Below, piece by piece: positions 23,570 to 32,612 of a stretch of DNA of 37,757 bases. Position 1 is the stretch's first letter; each line of letters opens with the position of its first letter. The notes below the pieces were generated by a model that was not told the origin of the DNA, did no database searches, and saw only the letters and a program-made list of their open reading frames with translations. Origin of the DNA: Rhodospirillaceae bacterium UBA4468 (GTDB taxonomy: Bacteria; Pseudomonadota; Alphaproteobacteria; Rhodospirillales; Casp-alpha2); assembly GCA_002389385.1 (NCBI GenBank), contig DGOK01000107.1, positions 35,613-73,369 of the forward strand, written 5' to 3'. Position numbers and translations under genes: made by a program.

Positions 23570-24114
23570 CCCCCACTCCCTTGGCGTAACTGATCAATTA
23601 ATGGCTTCAATGTCTCATCCCAAGATTGTTCTGTGATCGGGCCGACGAATTTGTATCTAACAATGCCCGCTTTATCGACGATGAATGTTTCTGGCGCGCC
23701 GGTAACGCCAAATGCAATGGCCGCTTTAGATTTAGGATCATCACCAACCAACGTATACGGATCGCCAAAGCGACGTAACCAAGCAGGGCCTGCCTCGCGG
23801 TCAGTTTCACGCCAATCGATACCATATATAGGCACCCAATCGTTCTTTTTAATTTTCATGAGAAAAGGATGCTCTACCCGGCAAGCGACGCACCATGAGC
23901 CAAACACATTCACCATCGACACTTCGCTTTTAAGGTCGTCGCTTGAAAAACCCACATCATCTCGACCTGCGAGAGGCGGCAAGTCAAACTCAGGCACGGG
24001 CTTACCTTCAATCAAGCTAGGTAATCTTTGCGGATCCAAAGTAAGGCCAACCGCAAGGTAGCCCCCGATCAACAAAAAACCAAGCAACGGCAGAATGAAT
24101 ATCAGTCGCTTCAT
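23566..24114 (-). CDS. ccmG: Thiol:disulfide interchange protein CcmG (DsbE)
   Basis: CcmG is a membrane-anchored periplasmic thioredoxin that passes electrons to CcmH and apocytochrome c. It has an N-terminal anchor (residues 3-22), the motif FGSWCVACRVEHP with C75 and C78, the WRETD acidic element, and cis-proline GAPETF. The dithiol motif is C-V-A-C, where many relatives have C-V-P-C. The ATG at 24114 opens the anchor; the frame stays open to 24219 but that part overlaps ccmF. Its 182 residues fit the family. It ends with a four-base overlap into ccmH. Confidence 0.96.
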   Translation of the reverse strand: MKRLIFILPLLGFLLIGGYLAVGLTLDPQRLPSLIEGKPVPEFDLPPLAGRDDVGFSSDDLKSEVSMVNVFGSWCVACRVEHPFLMKIKKNDWVPIYGIDWRETDREAGPAWLRRFGDPYTLVGDDPKSKAAIAFGVTGAPETFIVDKAGIVRYKFVGPITEQSWDETLKPLIDQLRQGSGG

Positions 24115-24124
24115 GATATCTGTA

Positions 24125-26116
24125 TCATTCTGCCGCTTGTGGTTGCTGCGTTGATGACGATGTTCGCGTAGGCGCACCAACACGATAGCGTCGATCAGAC
24201 AGGCTAAGCCCACTACCAATCATCATCGAAATAGCGCCAATCCACATCCAAACCACGAGTGGATTGAAGTAGATGCGTGTTACGTAGGAGCCATCACTTT
24301 TGGAATCCCCAATGACCCCATAGAGGTCACCAGAAATCAGCGTATGAATGCCAGCCTCTGTGGTTGCCATTTGACGAACGGTATAGGTTCGCTTCTCAGG
24401 ATAAAGAACCGTCACGAAATTACCGTTCTTTGTAACCGTGAACTTACCTTCGGTTGCGAGATAATTAGGACCCTGCTTTTGCTCAGCCCCATCAAACCGA
24501 AAATCATAACCAGAGACTTGAACCGTATCACCAGGCGCCATGCTTTGTACGCGCTCAACTGTCCACGCACCTGCGCCAGTCACACCAGCAACTGTCATTG
24601 CCAGTCCCAAGTGAGCTAACGTCATCCCCCATGACGCACGCGGCAAATTAATAAATCGACGCACTGAGTCACCAACAGGGATTTTGAAGAGGCGTATCCG
24701 CCCAGCAACTTCCGTTAACGTGCCAATGATAAGCCAAGACGCAATGGCGACACCAACAATCCCCCATGGAGATTGACCACTTTGAAGTGTCCATGTTGCC
24801 AAACCACATAGAATAGCTAACGCAAATGACAACCAAAGCGTCTTAAGTGCTTTGCCCAGATCACCACGTTTCCAAGGCAATAAAGGTCCAATTGCCATGG
24901 CGACAATCATCGGCGTCATCAGTGGAATAAAGACGGCATTAAAGAACGGCGGTCCGACTGAAATCTTGTCCTGACCATCAGAGATCGCGTCAATAAACAG
25001 CGGATAAAGCGTCCCGAGTAATACCACGCCAGCCGCCGTACCCATGAGTAAGTTGTTGAGCAACAAAGCGCCTTCACGTGAAATCGGCTGAAACAGTCCT
25101 GTACTTCGTAACTGTGGCGCTCGCCATGCATAGAGTGCGAGCGATCCTCCAACGACGATCAGCAATAGGATCAGAATAAAAACGCCACGCTCAGGATCTG
25201 TTGCAAACGCATGTACTGACGTCAGAACGCCTGAGCGAACGAGGAAAGTACCTAACAATGAAAATGAGAAAGCAAGGATCGCAAGAAATACTGTCCAGGC
25301 TTTCATCGTATCTCGTTTTTCAACAACGATGCATGAATGTAATAACGCTGTGCCAATGAGCCACGGCATAAATGATGCATTCTCAACGGGATCCCAAAAC
25401 CAGAATCCACCCCAACCTAATTCGTAATATGCCCACCACGACCCAAGTGCGATACCACCCGTCAAGAAACCCCAGGCAGCAAGTGTCCAAGGCCGAACCC
25501 AACGCGCCCATGCAGCATCCACTCGTCCTTCGATCAGGGCTGCGATTGCAAAGGAGAATGCCATCGAAAACCCAACATAGCCGAGATAAAGCATTGGCGG
25601 ATGGATTGCGAGACCGGGGTCTTGAAGTAATGGATTCAAATCTTGTCCATCGACCGCAGGCGGGAAAACACGCTCAAACGGGTTCGACGTTAAAATAATA
25701 AATAAATAGAAACCAACAGCGATCATTGCCTGTACCGATAGAGCACGTGCCTTCAATGCTGGAGGTAAATACTGGCCAAAGGCTGCGACTGCGGCGCCAA
25801 AGATTGCCAAAATAAGCACCCATAAAAGCATGGACCCTTCGTGGTTTCCCCAAACGCCCGATATTTTATAAAGCATAGGTTTTGCGGAATGAGAATTCTG
25901 CACAACGTTAAGCACTGAAAAATCTGACGTCACATAAGCATGCATCAAACATCCAAATGAAATCGCCACCAATAGGAATTGTCCCATAGCCGAATGGTTA
26001 CCAAATCGCATCCAAGGAATATTATTTTGGTAAGCGCCAATCATAGGGACAATACTCTGCGCAATGGCGACCATCATCGCCAGAACGAGCGCAAAATGAC
26101 CTAGTTCAGCAATCAT
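24125..26116 (-). CDS. ccmF: Haem lyase subunit CcmF
   Basis: CcmF is the large integral membrane protein that attaches haem to apocytochrome c, taking it from holo-CcmE. It has about 15 hydrophobic helices across 663 residues and the tryptophan-rich WWD signature WGGFWFWDPVENASFMPWL. GNHEGSMLLWVLIL and HPPMLYLGYVGFSMAF are other family marks, including haem-ligand histidines. A periplasmic loop near the C-terminus precedes the last helix (VVWMWIGAISMMIGSGLSL). The start overlaps the ccmE stop by four bases; ccmG starts 10 bases after its stop. Confidence 0.98.
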   Translation of the reverse strand: MIAELGHFALVLAMMVAIAQSIVPMIGAYQNNIPWMRFGNHSAMGQFLLVAISFGCLMHAYVTSDFSVLNVVQNSHSAKPMLYKISGVWGNHEGSMLLWVLILAIFGAAVAAFGQYLPPALKARALSVQAMIAVGFYLFIILTSNPFERVFPPAVDGQDLNPLLQDPGLAIHPPMLYLGYVGFSMAFSFAIAALIEGRVDAAWARWVRPWTLAAWGFLTGGIALGSWWAYYELGWGGFWFWDPVENASFMPWLIGTALLHSCIVVEKRDTMKAWTVFLAILAFSFSLLGTFLVRSGVLTSVHAFATDPERGVFILILLLIVVGGSLALYAWRAPQLRSTGLFQPISREGALLLNNLLMGTAAGVVLLGTLYPLFIDAISDGQDKISVGPPFFNAVFIPLMTPMIVAMAIGPLLPWKRGDLGKALKTLWLSFALAILCGLATWTLQSGQSPWGIVGVAIASWLIIGTLTEVAGRIRLFKIPVGDSVRRFINLPRASWGMTLAHLGLAMTVAGVTGAGAWTVERVQSMAPGDTVQVSGYDFRFDGAEQKQGPNYLATEGKFTVTKNGNFVTVLYPEKRTYTVRQMATTEAGIHTLISGDLYGVIGDSKSDGSYVTRIYFNPLVVWMWIGAISMMIGSGLSLSDRRYRVGAPTRTSSSTQQPQAAE

Positions 26117-26550
26117 TTTTCATCTCCATGCCATTGGCCAGATTTCTTAAGAGCATCTGCAACTTCAGGCGGCATATAGGTTTCATCATGTTTAGCAAGA
26201 ACTTCATCCGCCACAAACACACCGTTTTTAAGTCGACCCTCAGCAACAACACCCTGTGCTTCCCGGAACAAGTCAGGAAGAATGCCAGTATATGTTACAG
26301 CCACTGAGTTGGTGATGTCTGTGACTTTAAAGGTAACGGTTTCTCCACCTGAGCGATCAACACTGCCTTCTTCGACCAAACCACCGAGCCGGAACCTCTG
26401 ATTTTCGCTAACTTTGTTTGCAGCGATATCCGTGGGACTCATAAAGAAAACAATATTCTCTTCAAATGCCGATAAGACGAGGGCTGCGGCACCTGCCAAA
26501 AGAACCAAGGCAACCCCAACAAAGGTCAGGCGCTTATGTTTACGCTTCAT
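26113..26550 (-). CDS. ccmE: Haem chaperone CcmE
   Basis: CcmE carries haem covalently in the periplasm and hands it to CcmF. The 145-residue protein has one N-terminal membrane anchor (8-27), an OB-fold beta barrel (NQRFRLGGLVEEGSV, VTFKVTDITNSVAVTYTGILP) and the haem-binding motif AKHDETYMPPEV with H121 and Y125. It overlaps ccmD by 11 bases and ccmF by four, consistent with tight coupling. Confidence 0.97.
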   Translation of the reverse strand: MKRKHKRLTFVGVALVLLAGAAALVLSAFEENIVFFMSPTDIAANKVSENQRFRLGGLVEEGSVDRSGGETVTFKVTDITNSVAVTYTGILPDLFREAQGVVAEGRLKNGVFVADEVLAKHDETYMPPEVADALKKSGQWHGDEK

Positions 26551-26725
26551 CTCGTTGCCTTCCAGTCTCTAGCTCTATGCGTTCAAGTTCAGCACGGCTG
26601 CGACCAAGAGCACGCAGGCTCAATACGACGAGACCAATCAACACGACTGCAGCAAGACCATACGTTGGCCATACATAAGCACCGTGTTCGGTCATGCTAA
26701 GAATACTATTTGTATCATTCATCAT
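26540..26725 (-). CDS. ccmD: Haem exporter protein CcmD
   Basis: A 61-residue single-span protein that helps release holo-CcmE from CcmABC. Typical are the start H-G-A-Y-V-W-P-T-Y-G, one membrane helix (about 21-41) and a charged helix with SRAELERIE. Two ATG codons lie at 26725 and 26722; I take the first. The end overlaps ccmE by 11 bases, and ccmC ends 17 bases upstream. Confidence 0.94.
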   Translation of the reverse strand: MMNDTNSILSMTEHGAYVWPTYGLAAVVLIGLVVLSLRALGRSRAELERIELETGRQRDEA

Positions 26726-26742
26726 TCTTTACTTTCATAGCA

Positions 26743-27471
26743 CTACTCGATCGCCTGTCTGTGTTTTAAGGCACGGATACGCTGCGCCATGAGCTCTTGG
26801 CGGATGCGCACCAACATTACCCATAAATAGTAAAACTTGAACGCAAAGGCCATGAGCAACAAAGGCATGAGCATATCTACATGAATTGTTGGACCGTCCA
26901 TGCGAATAACGCTGGCGGGTTGATGCAGCGTGTTCCACCAATCAACCGAGAACTTAATAATCGGCACATTAACAAAACCAACAAGAACCAAGATCGCCGA
27001 CGATTTAGCACCGCGGGCCGGATCATCAAACGCATCGCGCAACGCCATGTAACCAAGATATAAAAAGAAAAGGACGAGTACAGATGTCAGCCGTGCGTCC
27101 CACACCCACCAGGTACCCCACATCGGTTTACCCCAGAGTGATCCTGTAACCAATGCCAAGAATGTAAAGGCTGCACCAATCGGTGCCGTCGCCTTTACTG
27201 CAATGTCAGCAAGCCCATGCTTCCAAATCAATGAAATCGCCGCGGCAATTGCCATTGCCGTATAACAAAACAATGCCATCCAAGCCGCAGGCACATGAAT
27301 GTACATGATCCGAACTGTATGACCTTGCTGATAATCAACCGGAGATGAAAACAGCGCAAAATAAAGGCCAGACCCCATCGTCAAAAGCATCAACACCAAG
27401 ACCCAAGGTTCAATCTTTTTACTGAGACGCTGAAACCGCGTTGGATTGGCAAATCGGTGCAATATGTTCAT
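26743..27471 (-). CDS. ccmC: Haem handling protein CcmC
   Basis: CcmC loads haem onto CcmE together with CcmA, CcmB and CcmD. Six hydrophobic segments lie within 242 residues. The WWD motif is WGKPMWGTWWVWDARLTSVL, and flanking histidines are IMYIHVPAAWMALF and WWNTLHQPASVIR. Its size is standard. It begins 28 bases after ccmB. Confidence 0.97.
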   Translation of the reverse strand: MNILHRFANPTRFQRLSKKIEPWVLVLMLLTMGSGLYFALFSSPVDYQQGHTVRIMYIHVPAAWMALFCYTAMAIAAAISLIWKHGLADIAVKATAPIGAAFTFLALVTGSLWGKPMWGTWWVWDARLTSVLVLFFLYLGYMALRDAFDDPARGAKSSAILVLVGFVNVPIIKFSVDWWNTLHQPASVIRMDGPTIHVDMLMPLLLMAFAFKFYYLWVMLVRIRQELMAQRIRALKHRQAIE

Positions 27472-27499
27472 TCCTTTAACGCCTTATAGCAATTGCTCA

Positions 27500-28168
27500 T
27501 CATGATGCCACCGCTTGACGTAATGCTGCGGCACTCGCCCAAGGTGCCAGAGCCAATGCTCCCAGCAGAACACCACCAAGGAGCAATAGATTAGCCTTCG
27601 CGCCACCCCCCATCAAATGGGCATCAATGGCTCCAACAGCAAATATGAGCACAGGAATAAGCAAAGGCAGAACTAATAGTGACAATAAAACACCACCACG
27701 GCGTGCACCTAATGCAAGTGCAGCACCGATGGCCCCAATCAGGCTCAGAACAGGTGTACCCAAAGCCAACGACGCGAGCATAACGGGCCACGCCTCAAAC
27801 GGTACATTCATCATGAGCGCCAACAAAGGTGCCGTAAGGATAAGCGGCACGCCCGTCGTCAACCAATGCACAAAAACCTTGGCGCAAACAGTTAACTCCA
27901 TCGGCACAGGCGATAGAACGAGTAATTCCAGCGATCCGTCCTCATAGTCTGTCTGAAACAACCGTTCCATCGACAACATAGCCGCCAATAACGCTGCAAC
28001 CCAGATCACGCCAGGACCAATTCGGGCCAACATATTTGATTCTGGTCCGACCCCGAATGGGAATAAGACGACCGCGATAACAAAAAATCCCACGACCATA
28101 AAGCTATCGGTACTATGGCGAAGTGCCAATCGTATCTCACGGCGCAGAATGACACTCAGGCCGCTCAT
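27500..28168 (-). CDS. ccmB: Haem exporter permease CcmB
   Basis: CcmB is the membrane partner of the CcmA ATPase; the pair uses ATP to release haem-loaded CcmE. The 222-residue protein has six hydrophobic helices. Family marks are the start LRREIRLALR, FPFGVGPE, GVIWVAALLAAMLSMERLFQ, DYEDGSLELL and the LSLIGAIGAALALGARRGG loop. It overlaps ccmA by four bases. Confidence 0.96.
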   Translation of the reverse strand: MSGLSVILRREIRLALRHSTDSFMVVGFFVIAVVLFPFGVGPESNMLARIGPGVIWVAALLAAMLSMERLFQTDYEDGSLELLVLSPVPMELTVCAKVFVHWLTTGVPLILTAPLLALMMNVPFEAWPVMLASLALGTPVLSLIGAIGAALALGARRGGVLLSLLVLPLLIPVLIFAVGAIDAHLMGGGAKANLLLLGGVLLGALALAPWASAAALRQAVAS

Positions 28169-28782
28169 CTTGTGACCTCAAGCGGCAAAGACACCGCATC
28201 GGAAATCCCTAAATCAGTATGCGTTGAGATCACAACCATGCCACCCTTGTGACGATGTGCGGCAATAAGCTCGCCCAATGATGCTGATGTCTCACTATCC
28301 AAGGCAGTTGTCGGCTCGTCGAGCAACCAGAGGTCTGCGCCTGAAGTAAGCATTCGACAAAGATTAACGCGCCTGCGTTGCCCAGCAGATAAGTATCGCG
28401 CAGAAAGATCTGCCAGATGGGCGATGCCCAACGACGTCATTGCCTGTTCTGGCGTATGTCCTTTTGACCCATTCATCTCAGCCCAGAAACCCACATTCTC
28501 AGATACGCTAAACGCAGGCTTCACAGCGTCTGCATGGCCAATATAGGATATCCGGCAGTTATGTTCTGCAGCATCATCCGAGACGTTGGTATCGTTCCAA
28601 AGCAACCGACCCTGGCTCGGACGCATTAAACCTGCCATCAGGCGAAGGAGTGTCGATTTTCCAGCGCCATTGGGGCCTGTCAAAATCATCGCACCCCTGC
28701 CCTCAAGTGCAAAATTAATGCCCTCAAGCACTAATCTTTCACCACGGATACATGACAAATTCTCGCCCGTAAATGACGCCAT
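28165..28782 (-). CDS. ccmA: Cytochrome c maturation ATPase CcmA
   Basis: CcmA is a short ABC ATPase of 205 residues. The P-loop is GPNGAGKSTLLRLMAGL, the signature is LSAGQRRRVNLCRML (A replaces the first G of the usual SGGQ, as is common for CcmA) and Walker B is LWLLDEPTTALD. The H-loop histidine is seen in STHTDL. ATG 28782 is chosen because GAGGA lies five bases upstream and the family begins here; the frame runs open to 28872 but that part is not family-like. It opens the ccm operon. I see no strong promoter in the 100 bases before it. Confidence 0.96.
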   Translation of the reverse strand: MASFTGENLSCIRGERLVLEGINFALEGRGAMILTGPNGAGKSTLLRLMAGLMRPSQGRLLWNDTNVSDDAAEHNCRISYIGHADAVKPAFSVSENVGFWAEMNGSKGHTPEQAMTSLGIAHLADLSARYLSAGQRRRVNLCRMLTSGADLWLLDEPTTALDSETSASLGELIAAHRHKGGMVVISTHTDLGISDAVSLPLEVTR

Positions 28783-28894
28783 TTTTATCCTCAAAATGCA
28801 GCGAAAATCTAGCCGATAGGCACGATTAAAGAAAGCGCCGGGTGCGGTGGTCATTGAACAAGGACGAAGCATTGAGATGGCGACACTGCATTGT

Positions 28895-28945
28895 GGTCTA
28901 AAAACAAAACGGCCGGGCCATTCCTTAAGGGAACAGGCCCGACCG
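28895..28945 (-). terminator. Rho-independent terminator of the liv/ligase operon
   Basis: In the minus-strand RNA a ten-pair GC-rich stem (28910-28919 with 28936-28945, one G-U) continues into an inner stem (28921-28924 with 28930-28933). It is followed at once by TTTTGTTTTT (28909-28900). This is a strong intrinsic terminator for transcripts coming from the PaaK-like gene ending at 29107. It isolates ccmA from that operon. Confidence 0.85.
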
Positions 28946-28953
28946 GTTGAGTT

Positions 28954-29019
28954 TCGGCGGTTTCCGCCGATTGGGGACTAGAGAGGGGGGGTCTCTAGTT
29001 CATAGACGAGGAGGTCTAT
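28954..29019. repeat. Three further hairpins in the 324-base gap before ccmA
   Basis: Between the PaaK-like stop and the terminator three perfect stems follow one another. TCGGCGG/CCGCCGA lies at 28954-28960 and 28964-28970. ACTAGAGA/TCTCTAGT lies at 28977-28984 and 28992-28999, with a loop of seven G on the plus strand. ATAGAC/GTCTAT lies at 29002-29007 and 29014-29019. A small CACATT-G-AATGTG dyad is at 29033-29045. No gene is visible in 28783-29106. Confidence 0.65.
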
Positions 29020-29106
29020 AATCCAAACATTACACATTGAATGTGGCGTGAATATGGCACTTAAGATTACAAATTTGTTAGGAATTGGTCATGAAGTTCG
29101 GACGGT

Positions 29107-30348
29107 TTATGCGTCTCGTGCATCCTCGATGACCTTGCCATCATTGGGCAACGATGCTGGCGCGACAAACACCGCATCGCCTTTGAGCTTACAAACATCT
29201 CGAATAGTTTGGTTGATTAGCTGGGTCAAATTATCATTGTCACTGTGTTCGGTCTCACATTGAACCGTCATGATATCGGTTGTTCCATCATGGGTCACAA
29301 CAACACGTGCACGATGAATTTCGCCATGTCGTTTCACGATTTCCGCGACCTGCGCTGGATGCACAAACATCCCTTTAACTTTCGTCGTTTGATCCGCACG
29401 ACCCATCCAGCCGCGCAACCGCATATTCGTTCGCCCGCATGGGCTTTGACCAGCTAGAACTTGTGACAAATCACCCGTTGCAAACCGAATAAGAGGATAG
29501 TCCGACCGAATAACGGTAACGACAACTTCCCCGACTTCACCTTCAGGCACGGGATCGCCTGTGCCCGGGCGAACAATTTCTACAATAAGCCGTTCATCAA
29601 CGATAAGTCCTTCCCGCGCATCCGACTCGTACGCAATGCTTCCGAGATCAGCCGAGGCATAGACTTGCCCACAATGAATGCCATACGCTTCGATTTCATC
29701 CCGCAATGCAGGCGGCAATCCCTCACCACCAACACATGCCTTTTTCAGACTTGAGATATCTTTATCTTGCTCAGCCGCTTTTTCGAGAATGATTTTCAAA
29801 AAGCTTGGTGTCCCGGTGTAAGCAGAAGGCTCTATATCGTGAATAGCTTGTACCTGTAGATCAGTATTTCCTACCCCAGCAGGGAACACAGCGCACCCTA
29901 AAGCTTTGGCACCTTGTTCAAGCATGACCCCAGCAGGGGTGAAATGATATGAGAATGTATTGTGGAGGATATCACCTTTTCGAACGCCACTCGCGTAAAG
30001 CGCACGAGCTGTTCCCCACCAATCTTCACCAGACCCTTCAGCATCATATGTTGGACCCGGGGATTGGAAAATGCGTTTAAGTTGACCAGTCGAAACAGTC
30101 GTAAGACCGCCCAGCGGATTACCTTTCGCTTGAAGGTTCACCAGATCAGATTTTCGCGTAATGGGTATTGTGGCGAGTGCAGCACGGTCCTTAATCAACG
30201 ATGCATCGATACTTCCGATGAGTGTCTTGAAATAAGGTGCGTGTTTTTGCGCTTCTTTTAATTGCGTGACCAATCCATTGAACAGCATTTCTTCTCGCTG
30301 CGCAGGATCACGCACTTCTAACTCATCATAAAAATCATGAGCGGTCAT
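29107..30348 (-). CDS. PaaK-like adenylate-forming protein without the usual P-loop
   Basis: A 413-residue protein of the phenylacetate-CoA ligase (PaaK) group. It has PITRKSDLV, NTFSYHFTPAGVMLEQG, AYTGTPSFLKIIL, GGEGLPPALRDEIE, VYASADLGSIAYES, YPLIRFATGDLS, the hinge GRADQTTKVKGMFVHP, and a C-terminal NDGKVIED lysine. The phosphate-binding loop S-S-G-T-T-G-K-P of true ligases is replaced near residues 93-102 by I-F-Q-S-P-G-P-T-Y-D. It is the last gene of the operon, three bases after livF. It may activate the acid imported by the transporter, or be a non-catalytic or altered relative. Confidence 0.82.
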   Translation of the reverse strand: MTAHDFYDELEVRDPAQREEMLFNGLVTQLKEAQKHAPYFKTLIGSIDASLIKDRAALATIPITRKSDLVNLQAKGNPLGGLTTVSTGQLKRIFQSPGPTYDAEGSGEDWWGTARALYASGVRKGDILHNTFSYHFTPAGVMLEQGAKALGCAVFPAGVGNTDLQVQAIHDIEPSAYTGTPSFLKIILEKAAEQDKDISSLKKACVGGEGLPPALRDEIEAYGIHCGQVYASADLGSIAYESDAREGLIVDERLIVEIVRPGTGDPVPEGEVGEVVVTVIRSDYPLIRFATGDLSQVLAGQSPCGRTNMRLRGWMGRADQTTKVKGMFVHPAQVAEIVKRHGEIHRARVVVTHDGTTDIMTVQCETEHSDNDNLTQLINQTIRDVCKLKGDAVFVAPASLPNDGKVIEDARDA

Positions 30349-30351
30349 ACC

Positions 30352-31206
30352 TTATCCCAACCAACGTTTACGCCGACGATAATGCTTCACGTCGCGAAAA
30401 CTTTTGCGGCCTGCCGTCGAAAGCCCGAGGTAGAATTCCTTAACGTCTTCATTCTCACGCAAAGACGACGCAGGGCCGTCCATCACAACGCGACCATTCT
30501 CAAGAATATATCCGTAGTCAGCATAACGAAGGGCGATGTTTGTATTTTGCTCGGCCAGTAAGATACTCACACCCTCTTTCTTATTCAGTTCGTTGACAAT
30601 CTCAAATATCTCTTCGACCAGCTGCGGCGCCAAGCCCATTGAAGGCTCATCAAGCAAGATCATTCTGGGGTTCGACATCAACGCGCGTCCAATCGCGCAC
30701 ATCTGCTGTTCACCGCCAGATGTATAGCCAGCTTGGGATGTCCGGCGTTCCCTCAGACGTGGGAAGTATGCATAAACTTTTTCCAACGAGGCGTTAATCG
30801 CAGCATTCCCGTCGCGACGCGTATATGCGCCTGTCAGTAAATTCTCTTCAATCGTCAGGTGCTCGAAACAGTGTCGGCCTTCCATGACCTGGATGACACC
30901 ACGCTTCACCAAATCATTGGGCGAAGATGCCTCCACATGTTGGCCATTATATTCAATCGATCCTTTAGTAACTTCGCCCCGCTCTGCATGGAGCAAGTTA
31001 GAAATCGCCTTCAAGGTTGTGGTTTTTCCAGCGCCGTTCGCACCAAGAATCGCCACGATCTTACCTTTAGGCACTTCAAGCGAAACACCTTTAAGGACCA
31101 AAATCACATGATCATATATGACTTCAATATTATTTACGGAGAGAAGGTTGCCGGCACCTTCTAAGGCGCCGGCGTTTCCCTCTACCACAGGGGTAGAACT
31201 GCTCAT
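30352..31206 (-). CDS. livF: Branched-chain-type ABC transporter ATPase LivF
   Basis: The second ATPase of a LivFGHM-type importer. The P-loop GANGAGKT is at 55-62 and Q-loop VIQVMEGRHCFEHLT follows. The signature appears as SGGEQQMCAIGRAL, Walker B as MILLDEPSMGLAP and the switch region as LLAEQN. At 284 residues it is longer than typical LivF (about 235): there are about 20 extra residues before the first strand and a basic tail, FRDVKHYRRRKRWLG. The start follows the substrate-binding protein stop by one base. Known members move branched-chain amino acids, but related sets carry amides, urea or aromatic acids. Confidence 0.93.
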   Translation of the reverse strand: MSSSTPVVEGNAGALEGAGNLLSVNNIEVIYDHVILVLKGVSLEVPKGKIVAILGANGAGKTTTLKAISNLLHAERGEVTKGSIEYNGQHVEASSPNDLVKRGVIQVMEGRHCFEHLTIEENLLTGAYTRRDGNAAINASLEKVYAYFPRLRERRTSQAGYTSGGEQQMCAIGRALMSNPRMILLDEPSMGLAPQLVEEIFEIVNELNKKEGVSILLAEQNTNIALRYADYGYILENGRVVMDGPASSLRENEDVKEFYLGLSTAGRKSFRDVKHYRRRKRWLG

Positions 31207-31207
31207 C

Positions 31208-32527
31208 TTAGTTGCAGGTCCGTGGGGTAATATTGTTTTCAGCTGCGTAGTTCGCAGAATCTTCTGCGATCAGTTTACCGACAACATCGGCATCAGGCGT
31301 ATAGAAGTCAGAAGCAAAGTTCCACTTCTTCTCTTTTGCATCCCATTGCTGAAGTGCAACCTTACCTGGTCCCTGGTGGTTCTCACAGGTGATCTTCACA
31401 GGATATGTGAAGCCTTCGAGACCTAGAACTGCAAGACGCTTTGCATCCACATTCAATGCTTCAAAGCCGTCACGAACATGTTCGCCCGTGACTTCTTTTG
31501 TATTGTGAATGCGCATTGCTGTACGGATGGCTTCAGCCGTCCACATTGCCGCAACAAGACCACGGTTATAGAGAACTTCACCGATCCGGTCGCGATCGCC
31601 GCCACCATTACCTTTGTCATAAACGTGTCTTTTAATGTCGTCATGAGCGCGGAAGTTATCGCCCGCTGCATGGAACGCACCGGAGAGATATCCATGTGCA
31701 GCTTCACCAGCTGGCAATACATCATTCTCAGAACCTGACCACCACACACCGATGAAACGATCCATCGGGAAGCGGATTGATGCTGCTTCTTTAATGGCGA
31801 CCTGGTTCATAACGCCCCAGCCCCACATCATGACCCAGTCCGGCTTCTTGCGGCGAACTTGCAGCCAAGTGGCTTTTTGCTCCTGACCTGGATGGTCAAC
31901 AGCTAACAACTGAAGATCAAAGCCATGTTTTTTGGAAAGCTCTTCCAAAGTGCGGATCGGCTCTTTGCCATATGCTGAGTTGTGATAAACGAGAGCAATC
32001 TTTTTGCCCTTCAATTTATCCATGCCACCTTCTTTTTCACCAATGTACTTCACGAAGACAGATGCTTGATCCCAGTAGGTTGCTGGAAAGTTAAAAATGT
32101 ACGGAAAAACTTTTCCGTTCGCAGCTGACGTACGACCATATCCCATTGAGAACACAGGAATTTTATCCGCAGATGCTTTTGGAATCAGCTGGTATGTAAT
32201 ACCTGTCGACAACGGCTGATACGCCAATGCGCCAGATGGACCTTCACCCTTGGTATTTTCATAACACTCAACACCTTGCTTAGTGTTGTAGGCAGTTTCG
32301 CACTCAAGGTACTTAATCTTGACGCCTTCAATACCACCATCACGCTCGTTGAGCATTCTGTAGTAATCGCCATAACCATTCGCGAATGGGATACCGTTTG
32401 GCGCGTATGGGCCTGTTCGATAAACCGTTGCTGGAATGACCAACTCGTAAGCATCAGCAACAGCCGTTGTCAGCGGAAATGCGATCGCAGCAACAGCCAA
32501 TACTTTCGTTAAAAGTTTTAGTCTCAT
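31208..32527 (-). CDS. Periplasmic substrate-binding protein of the liv-type transporter
   Basis: A 439-residue exported binding protein (signal peptide about 1-26, ending AVADAY-). The type I periplasmic fold is seen in YRTGPYAPNGIPFANGYGDY, YLECETAYNTKQGVECYE, PVFSMGYGRTSAANG, KKIALVYHNSAYGKEP and WVMMWGWGVMNQVAIKEA. It is longer than LivK (about 370). It belongs to the broad urea/short-chain amide/branched-chain binding group, so the ligand cannot be read from sequence. GGGAGG lies six bases before the ATG, a strong translation start that suits a binding protein made in excess. Confidence 0.92.
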   Translation of the reverse strand: MRLKLLTKVLAVAAIAFPLTTAVADAYELVIPATVYRTGPYAPNGIPFANGYGDYYRMLNERDGGIEGVKIKYLECETAYNTKQGVECYENTKGEGPSGALAYQPLSTGITYQLIPKASADKIPVFSMGYGRTSAANGKVFPYIFNFPATYWDQASVFVKYIGEKEGGMDKLKGKKIALVYHNSAYGKEPIRTLEELSKKHGFDLQLLAVDHPGQEQKATWLQVRRKKPDWVMMWGWGVMNQVAIKEAASIRFPMDRFIGVWWSGSENDVLPAGEAAHGYLSGAFHAAGDNFRAHDDIKRHVYDKGNGGGDRDRIGEVLYNRGLVAAMWTAEAIRTAMRIHNTKEVTGEHVRDGFEALNVDAKRLAVLGLEGFTYPVKITCENHQGPGKVALQQWDAKEKKWNFASDFYTPDADVVGKLIAEDSANYAAENNITPRTCN

Positions 32528-32612
32528 GTTTGCCTCCCTTTGAGGTTGTTTTGGCGACTTTGCCGCCGGTTAATTTTTGTACGTTTCCTATGCTAATCAA
32601 ATTTTCCCAAGT

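Noticed and set aside
28783..28872. Longer N-terminus for ccmA
   Set aside because: The family begins at M-A-S-F with GAGGA just upstream; the extra 30 residues do not look like protein sequence of the family.
29048..29263. Plus-strand frame starting in the hairpin region
   Set aside because: It runs antisense through the end of the PaaK-like gene and has no family resemblance.
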